Below are positions 56,960 to 64,000 of a stretch of 64,000 bases of DNA, in pieces (the stretch's first letter is position 1; every line of letters starts with the position of its first letter). Below the pieces are notes generated by a model. It saw nothing but the letters and a program-made list of their open reading frames with translations. It was not told the DNA's origin and searched no databases. A program made the translations under genes and the position numbers. This stretch comes from Prunus persica (lineage: Eukaryota; Streptophyta; Magnoliopsida; Rosales; Rosaceae): assembly GCF_000346465.2 (NCBI RefSeq), contig NC_034013.1, forward strand, positions 2,960,150 through 3,024,149. Direction: 5' to 3'.

Positions 56960-59158
56960 CTACCACAAGTCGGCCGTGGCCCGAATGTAGACAGACAAAG
57001 GCATTATCGGGGTAAGAATCTTTTGGAAGATTATTTTATCCCAACTTCTTTGTACTCTGATGTTGATTTTCGAATGCGATATAGAATGCAACCTCATTTG
57101 TTCAATAAAGTCATGCATGATGTTTGCAATTATGATGCATACTATGTTCAAAAGTGTGATGTTGTTGGGCTTTTGGGACTCCTTCAGGGGCAAAAGCTTA
57201 CAGCTGTTATACGAATGTTGGCGTATGGTTCATCTGCTGATCAAGTGGATGAGATTGGCCGGATGGGGAAGTCCACTACTTTGGAGAGCTTGGTAAGATT
57301 CTATGATGCAGTCGAAACTCTATACATCAGGGACTACCTACGCAAACCTACGCCTAGGGACCTCCAAGGCTCCAACGGCTTTTACAAAAAGCTGAAGCTC
57401 GAGGATTTCCATGAGTGATTGGTAGCATCGACTGTATGCACTGGCAATGGAAGAATTTTTCAACTGCCAGGCAAGGAGATTATGGAAATATGAAAGGGCA
57501 AAAAAGTATCATCCTCGAAGTCGTTGCTGGATTCAATACATGGGTTTAGCATGCCTTCTTCGGAGTCTCCAGATCTCAAAACGACTTGAACGTGCTAGGT
57601 CAATCCCCGATTTTCAACGATATTTTGAGAGGTAAAGCCCCGAATATCACCTATGAAATCAACAATACCGTCTATCATAATGGTATTATCTACCAAACGG
57701 CATCTACCTGAGGTGGACCACATTTGTGAAATCAATTCTGCATCCCTGATTCGAGAAGCAAAAATTATTTGATGCCTATCAAGAGGGTTACAAAAAAGAT
57801 GTGGAAATGTGTTTTGGTATCCTCTAAGCCTGGTGGGCTATTATTAGGGGTGCGGCACGTATGTTTGATGAGGAGGTGCTGAGGAGCATAATGATGACTT
57901 GTATCATCCTGAAAATACCTGTAGGATATCTATATATGCCTGGAGAAGGTTAAACAAGCTAATTCGAATTTTTGCAATAAATAATAATCAACCTTTGAAG
58001 CAGGATTGATATGAGTTATCAATCCTGAGATGTGCAAAGCTTAAAATAAAAAAACACGCAGAGAATTATTTTACGTGGTAAAACCCCACCTCTGGGGAAA
58101 ATTCACGGGACTTCTCAGTCCAACTCAAATCCACTATAGAACGATGATTACAAGAAGTACTCACACACTTATCCTAGACTCATTCTAGATAATATTTACC
58201 CGACTTCTTCGTAACTAACTTCTGTCACGGGATGATCTTCGACACTCCTTATGTTGAACGCAATACTGGCCACGATTGCTTCAAGCTCGCCGGAGGAAAA
58301 CCGCCACCACGGTCTTGGTGCCCTCAACCGTATGAGTCACCGACATGCATATGAATACAATATGAATGATTAAAGTGTTTGATAACTCACCAAATAAAAC
58401 ATGAGAACATTGGATGACTTATCTAAGAAAATAAGCACAGCAGCTTTCTCAAAACGAATTCAATATTTTTTTCAAGAAAAACCAATACGTTGATCGCCTC
58501 TTATCAAAAGAAACAACCATGATTTTATTCCATGCAGGTTTCTCTCAATTGAGAGAAACCCACGTGAGTACACTTCCTATGCAACAAGGATTCACAAAAC
58601 CAATTCAACCAAGACTTCTAAACATCATGCAAAAAGGTCTCTTCATTGAGACGCCAACACATCAATTTTTAATAGAAAAACAATATCTATTAAAACAAAA
58701 AAACTCAAACTAGGAATCCTATAATGAATGCATGATTATGTCATGATTTACCTGAAATTAAGTTTCTCATATCGGTCAAGTCAAGCCTCGGATGTATGGG
58801 GTTGAATGAGTTGTGCCAAAACGTCCAGTAACAATTCTTCACACACTAATGTTCAACCTATGCTAGAGTCTAGGAAATGACAAAACAATTTTCATACTAA
58901 CACATCCTCCATAACATGATTGTGGAGGATGAGTATGATTATGATGCTGCAGAAGTGTACGAACTAGATCCCATGAATACGGCCTTGACAAGAATTTATG
59001 AAAGGCCAATGGGGCCAAATAGAGAACCATTGGAGCATGAATCGTTGGTTAGGGACGGTCGTTTCATGACCCATATGATTGATCGATATACGGAGATGCA
59101 ATCGTCTTATATCCATGAACGACGTCAAGTTGACTTAATGGAGCATTATGGGCGGTGA
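56960..59158 (+). pseudogene. PIF/Harbinger transposase relic (ALP1/HARBI1-like), split by an LTR
   Basis: DDE_4-type transposase in two parts. The first (about 56960-57909) has a typical N-terminal helix region (FRMRYRMQPHLFNKVM, LTAVIRMLAYG, RMGKSTTLESLVRFYDAV, YLRKPTPRDL). It then shifts frame within GSIDCMHW-like wording (near 57425) and has stops and shifts through the ILEAV and YPRWTTFVK regions, reaching the motif 'MTCIILH'. A solo LTR (57910-58902) interrupts there. The second part (58908-59158) resumes with NMIVEDEYDYDA and runs to MEHYGR and stop. No terminal inverted repeats were located. It encodes no working enzyme. Confidence 0.9.
57910..58902 (-). mobile_element. Solo LTR of Copia type with CATCC target duplication
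   Basis: 993 bp, TGAAAATACC to ACTAACA on the plus strand, flanked by CATCC at 57905-57909 and 58903-58907. Removing it and one CATCC rejoins the transposase reading, so the insertion point is certain. It is the same family as 5094-6106. Orientation is set by that copy, where a polypurine tract lies next to the TGTTAG end. Confidence 0.95.
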
Positions 59159-59339
59159 AAGGCAATGACGGTGAATGAAGTGAAGTGAAGATGGTTTTTA
59201 TTTATTTATTATGCTTAGGTTATGTTTTATTTTTAGTTATGCTTTGGTTGTGGTTTTTATTTATTTATGCTTTGGTTGAGGTTTTTTTTTTTTTTTTTTT
59301 TTTGATGAAAAAAAGGGGGCAAAAACCCCAGAAGACAAC

Positions 59340-62300
59340 CTACACCAGCAAATCAGTAGGAACAAGCCTAGATCTAGTAATTCCTAACAAATCATCAATC
59401 AAACTAGGCCCAATCCAAGCTGGAGCATCAACAAAAATATAAAAACCCAGGTCTAAGTTATAGCTCCAGGTCGCCAAGCAATCAGCAACACTGTTTTTCT
59501 CTCTGTAAACGTGATAAACACTGCAGCAGTTGATCTTATGCATCAGCTCCCAGCAACTAGCAACTAAGGCAGCAAGAGGATGAACATCAATAAGGCCCTG
59601 CTTCTGGATCAACTGGACAGCAAGTGCTGAATCCATTTCAACAGAAAGGTTATTAATCTCTTTGTCCATAGCAAGCTTCAACCCAAAAAATAATCCCCAT
59701 ATTTCTGCCTCAAGAATTTGCCCCTTCCCCAAGTTCACAGCAAAGCCACTGATCCAATCTCCAGAGGAATTTCTAATAACACCTCCAGCACCAATATGAC
59801 CAGAGCCATTCCTCCTAGACCCATCAACATTTAACTTGAACTGGCCAGACATAGGAGGTTCCCACTTTAGATCAACCTGGACTTTATGATTATGCTTACT
59901 CAAGACATGAGAAGCCTTAAACCGCTCATGGACAGCACGAACAATAAGCTGTTTAGGATCAGAAGACACATCTTCATCCCCTTGAAAAACTTGGTGATTT
60001 CTCCATTTCCACACATACCAACAAGTAAAGATGAACACCAGACTCCAGGGGATATTACTACACCAAACTGCCTGGGAGAGAAGATTAGTCTGAAACCAAG
60101 GCAGAAAATCCATTTGAAAGAAATGGCCCTGATGACGAGGCATTAAAACAGTATTCCATATATCTCTAGCCTTATAGCAATCACGAAGAATATGTAATGT
60201 AGTTTCAATAGGCCACTCACAAACACCACAAGAAGCATCAAGAGTCAACTGTCTTCTAACTCTTTGCTCATTAGATAGAATTTTACCTTGCGCAGTAAGC
60301 CAAGCAAAGATCTTCAATTTAGGAGGTATCTTTAGTTTCCACAAAGAACTGAAACTATAATCAGGCCATGAGGGACCCTTAAAGAACATATTGTAAGCGG
60401 TTTTAACAGAGAAGACTCCATTGGCAGTTCCTTTCCAAATCTGGCAATCCTGCAAATTACTAGCAAAACCCACAGGATAATTAACAACATGTTGAACAAG
60501 ATCTTCCGTTAAAGCTCTTCGTAATTTATCCAGATCCCACCACTCATCTTTAAAAAAATTGGAGACAGAGCAATCTATATCCTCAATATGCAAGACCCCA
60601 TCATGCTTCAACAAAGGCTCATCAATAAGCCAACTGTCTTTCCAAAATTTAGTAGTATCCCCCTTACCAACCCTCCAACCTATACCTTGCCTTAACAACT
60701 CCACCCCATACATAACACCCTTCCAAGTGGTAGAGCAATCCTGTCGAAACATCAAGGAAGAATCTAAGACAGATTTCCCTTTAAGATATTTAGACTCATA
60801 GATCTTAGCCCATAAGCCCTTGTCGTTTTTATGTAATCTCCACCCAACTTTAGCCAAAAGGGCTTTATTCATGGCAGTAGTTTTTTTAAAACCTAAACCC
60901 CCCTTGTGCTTAGGACGACAAGCTAAATCCCATTGACAGAGGTGGATCTTAAGCTTTTTCTCACTGCCACCCCAAAAGAAGTTACGATTTAATTTGTCCA
61001 GCTCTTGCCCAACACTAACAGGCAACTTGGAGGTCTGCATAGCATAGATTGGAACAGCAGAAGTGACAGCTTGTATAAGAGTTGCTCTACCAGCCAGAGA
61101 AAGAAACTTTGACTTCCAAGAAGCAAGCCGCTTATGCACTTTATCAATTAAACAGCCATAGGTTAATTTAGTAATTCTAGAATGCAACATAGGCATGCCC
61201 AGATACTTACCAAGGTCCTCAGTAAGAGGGGAGCCACAAATCAAACTTACCTCCTTAGCTGTCTCCTTCCTAGTATTAGGAGAGCAGAAAACAACAGATT
61301 TATCATAATTCACTGTTTGCCCAGAAGCATTGCAAAACCTCTCCAGACAACTCTTTAGCACCCTGGCTTGAGTAGAATTAGCTTCAGCAAAGAGAACCAG
61401 ATCATCTGCAAAAAAATAAGTGAGAAACAGCTGGGCCAGATTGAGAAGATTTAACAGGTTTCCACACTCCTTTCTTAACAGAATCCCCAATAAGATGAGA
61501 AAGTTTCTCAATACACATCACAAAGAGATAAGGAGATAAAGGGTCTCCTTGTCTAATGCCATTCTTAGGAAGAAACTGATCAGTAAGCTCACCATTCATG
61601 CAGATTTGATACCTCACAGTAGAAATACAACTCAAAATCAATTTAGTGATAGAACCAGGTAACCCTAACTCCACCAACACATGCTCAACAAACTTCCAAT
61701 TTAATCTGTCGTAAGCTTTAGACAAATCAATTTTCCAGGCCATAAAGCCTTTCTTTCCCTTAGACAGCTTAAATTTATGCATCAACTCCTGAGCAATAAG
61801 GATGTTGTCTGTGATTTGCCTACCAGGCACAAAACTTACCTGGTTATGGCTGATGATATGAGGCAGAATATGTCTTAATCTAGCAACCAAAACTTTGGAA
61901 ATAACTTTATAAAGGGTAGAGCAAAGGCTTATGGGTCGAAAATGCACCATAGTCTGCGGGCTGTCAACTTTAGGGACCAAGGTGATTAGAGTATAGTTAA
62001 GCTTCTCTGGGATTCGACACTCCTTAAAAGCATTCACCACCATTTGAAAAATATCATCAGCACATTGATTCCACTGACTCTGATAAAAGCAAGCAGGGAA
62101 CCCATCTACACCGGGGGCTTTAAGCCCACCAATATTAAAAAGACTAGTCTTAACCTCAGTCATATTAATTGGTTGAACCAAACCATGCAGATCAACCACA
62201 TCAACAGGGGGGAAAAGGTTAGGGAGATCAATCACATAGTCACCAAGAGAAGTAGTAGAAAAGAGCTTGGAAAAATGATCCACAGCCAAGATTTTTAAAC

Positions 62301-63447
62301 TGTTAGCCTCTTCAATCCAACTACCATTAGCATTCTTCAACCTTTCAATCTTATTTCTTCTCCTTCTTATGATAGTAGTAGTGTGGAAGAACTTGGTGTT
62401 TCTATCACCATCTTATAGCCAAGTAATTCTCGATTTTTGTTGCCAAAACACAGCTTCTTGCTGAAGAACATTATTAAAATCATCAATCAAAGAGGTTTCT
62501 AAATTACTAAGAAACCTATTAGGCCCCTTGCATAAAGCTCTCTGGATACCAGGAATTCGAGCCAACAACCAACTTTTTCTTTGGCGCAGCTGTCCAAAAA
62601 CATTGATATTCCAATGTTTAAGACGCTCAATTAAGGCAAAAGTCTTCTCCATAGCTGTACCATCATCAGAACCCCAAGCTTCAGAAATAAAATCATTAAA
62701 CTTCTCGTGATGAAGCCACATCGCTTCAAATCTAAAGGGCCTTAAGGCAGGGGAGGCTGAAAAACACGAAGTGAGACAGATCTTAACAGGGTTATGATCC
62801 GACATGGTTCTTGGTAGGTGTCTCACAGTGGCCTCAGCAAACAACCCCCTCCACTCCAAATTACATATAGCTCGATCAAGCCTTTCAAAGACTCTCTTAT
62901 TATTCCAAGTAAATTTAGGGCCCGAGAAACCCAAATCAACCATAGTATTGCAATCAAACCAGCTTCTAAAACCTTTCAATCTACAAGCAGGAACTCCTCC
63001 TAGCTTATCATTCACATTCAACATTTCATTAAAATCACCAGCAATTAACCAAGGCAAATGTTGACAATCAGCGATAAAACTTAGATACTCCCATAGCTTT
63101 GCTCTTTTAATACCACAAGGGCTAGCATACACAGCTGTAAACAACCAAGGAGACTGGCCAGGCCAAGCCACAGAAGCAGAAATAGATTGGTCTGAAGTCC
63201 CCAAAATATCAACATGAACTTTAGTGGCATCCCAAAGCAACCAAAGACCACCAGAAAAACCAGTAGCATCCACAATTTCAAAATTAGAAAAACCAAGGGA
63301 TTGAGCAATAGAAGTAGCTTTACCACCGCTTATACGAGGCTCACATATGAACAAGATGTCCATATGATGAGAATGGATCAAATCCATCATATTAGTCATG
63401 AATTTTGTGCTAGCAGCACCTCGAACATTCCAGCAGACAATATTCAT
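59340..63447 (-). pseudogene. LINE ORF2 (endonuclease - RT - zf-RVT - RNase H), two lesions
   Basis: About 1370 codons. Endonuclease: MNIVCWNVRGAAST at the start, then LFICEPRISGGKA, IAGDFNEML and [91 protein letters not shown] and FADDLVLF. Then a zf-RVT region (IPPKLKIFAWLTAQGKILSN, CGVCEWPIETTLHILRDC) and RNase H (KLNVDGSRRNG, EAEIWGLFFGL, VEMDSALAV, NSVADCLA) with its acidic residues kept. Two lesions are seen: a TAA at 62413-62415, before DGDRN where the related LINE has Lys, and one extra base in a seven-base run at 61410-61416, just before FADD. Otherwise the frame is open. Confidence 0.93.
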
Positions 63448-63493
63448 AAAAGTAAGTAGAAAGGGAAGAGGACCCCAAGGGCTAAACCCTTTA

Positions 63494-64000
63494 TTAAATA
63501 CCAACAGTCATACCTCCACCATCGTTGAAGGTATTGCCTGCCAAGTTCTCACCACATAGAATAGCTTGACCTTCCAAAAGATCCATTTTATCAGCTTGAC
63601 ACAAGCTATCAGAAACATTAGAGTTCAACGTATCCTTATCACCCTCAGAATCAGTGCTCCCCACACTACTAGCAGCTTTCTCACTTATATTAGGCGGTTG
63701 ATGACCAAAGATGTAGACACCTTTCTCATGGTGACTCTTTTGATCAGTGACCCAACTAGTGATTTGATCATTAACAGGGCTAGAACAATCAACTTTCTTT
63801 CCCTGAACAACCATCTTACCAATACGAGTTACCTTTCCTGAAGACACTTTTGAAGGACCATCACCTTTCCTGAAACTCATATCACCAGGGGCTTTCCCCT
63901 CAAAAGGCTTATTGGAGATATCATTCAAAGCACTTCTAAACACAGGCGTAGCATTCTTGGTTTTAGTCCATACTTTCTTGCCATGCTCCACATCAGGAAG
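63494..64000 (-). CDS. C-terminal part of LINE ORF1
   Basis: Open to the window edge, with its stop at 63494-63496, 46 bp before the likely ORF2 start. It contains KVDCSSPVNDQITSWV, HEKGVYIFGHQPPNIS and a Ser/Asp-rich end. ORF1 proteins bind the LINE RNA; the RNA-binding domain should lie further upstream, outside the window. Confidence 0.75.
   Translation of the reverse strand, partial: LPDVEHGKKVWTKTKNATPVFRSALNDISNKPFEGKAPGDMSFRKGDGPSKVSSGKVTRIGKMVVQGKKVDCSSPVNDQITSWVTDQKSHHEKGVYIFGHQPPNISEKAASSVGSTDSEGDKDTLNSNVSDSLCQADKMDLLEGQAILCGENLAGNTFNDGGGMTVGI

Larger units (their letters stand above)
59282..64000 (-). mobile_element. Nearly intact L1-type LINE with RNase H, cut by the window edge
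   Basis: Minus-strand LINE. It ends in an A tail (T run 59282-59303 on plus), has a nearly open ORF2, and the C-terminal part of ORF1 up to the window edge. Same family as the LINE at 21-31 kb: both share FGHQPPNIS in ORF1 and DGDRNTKFFH in ORF2. The 5' end lies outside the window. Confidence 0.95.

Noticed and set aside
57023..57418. Intact Harbinger-type host gene (ALP1-like)
   Set aside because: The remainder has frameshifts and stops and is split by a solo LTR, so it is a relic and not a domesticated gene.
1..64000. tRNA, rRNA or other structural RNA genes
   Set aside because: None recognised by eye on either strand; a tRNAscan-SE or Infernal run would be needed to exclude small ones.

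Overview
The window is nuclear DNA of a eudicot plant. The evidence is AT-rich DNA with long introns, plant-only gene families (an extra-large G protein, a DYW-class pentatricopeptide repeat protein, a chloroplast-type FtsH), plant-type LINEs, Copia and Gypsy LTR elements, MITEs and abundant (GA)n microsatellites. I cannot name the species. The long, transposon-filled introns suggest a medium or large genome, perhaps a woody species.

Four host genes can be read. (1) The 5' part of XLG3, minus strand, runs off the left edge (887-3093). (2) A complete intronless PLS-DYW pentatricopeptide repeat gene lies on the plus strand (12343-14151). (3) A complete ten-exon phosphomevalonate kinase gene lies on the minus strand (14959-20792). 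(4) A complete seventeen-exon FTSH11 gene lies on the minus strand and spans about 24 kb (32183-56224). I worked out every exon junction by hand. Phase is kept throughout; all introns are GT-AG except one GC-AG intron in PMK. From memory, the XLG3 - PPR - PMK order matches Arabidopsis At1g31930 - At1g31920 - At1g31910, so this looks like an old conserved block into which transposons have moved. The four genes share no pathway: heterotrimeric G signalling, organelle RNA processing, the mevalonate pathway and organelle proteostasis.

Most of the rest is nested transposable elements. At 5-11 kb there are a Copia-type 3' LTR remnant, a 2.4 kb solo Gypsy-like LTR with an exact 5-bp target duplication, and an opposed, degraded relative of that LTR. 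At 21-31 kb a LINE on the minus strand is split by a complete but dead Copia element with an ACCAG target duplication. The FTSH11 introns hold LINE fragments, LTR elements, a Tourist-like MITE swollen by about 1 kb of AT repeats, and a LINE that carries a solo LTR. At 57-59 kb a PIF/Harbinger transposase relic is split by a solo LTR with an exact CATCC duplication. The right edge (59.3-64 kb) is a nearly intact LINE with a C-terminal RNase H domain.

I found no sign of a new multi-gene system. The most unusual signals are the tandem double-hairpin repeat with paired stem changes inside the Gypsy-like LTR, the HSE-to-HSQ change in the DYW deaminase motif, the CT tracts hugging two PMK splice donors, and the readable history of nested insertions.
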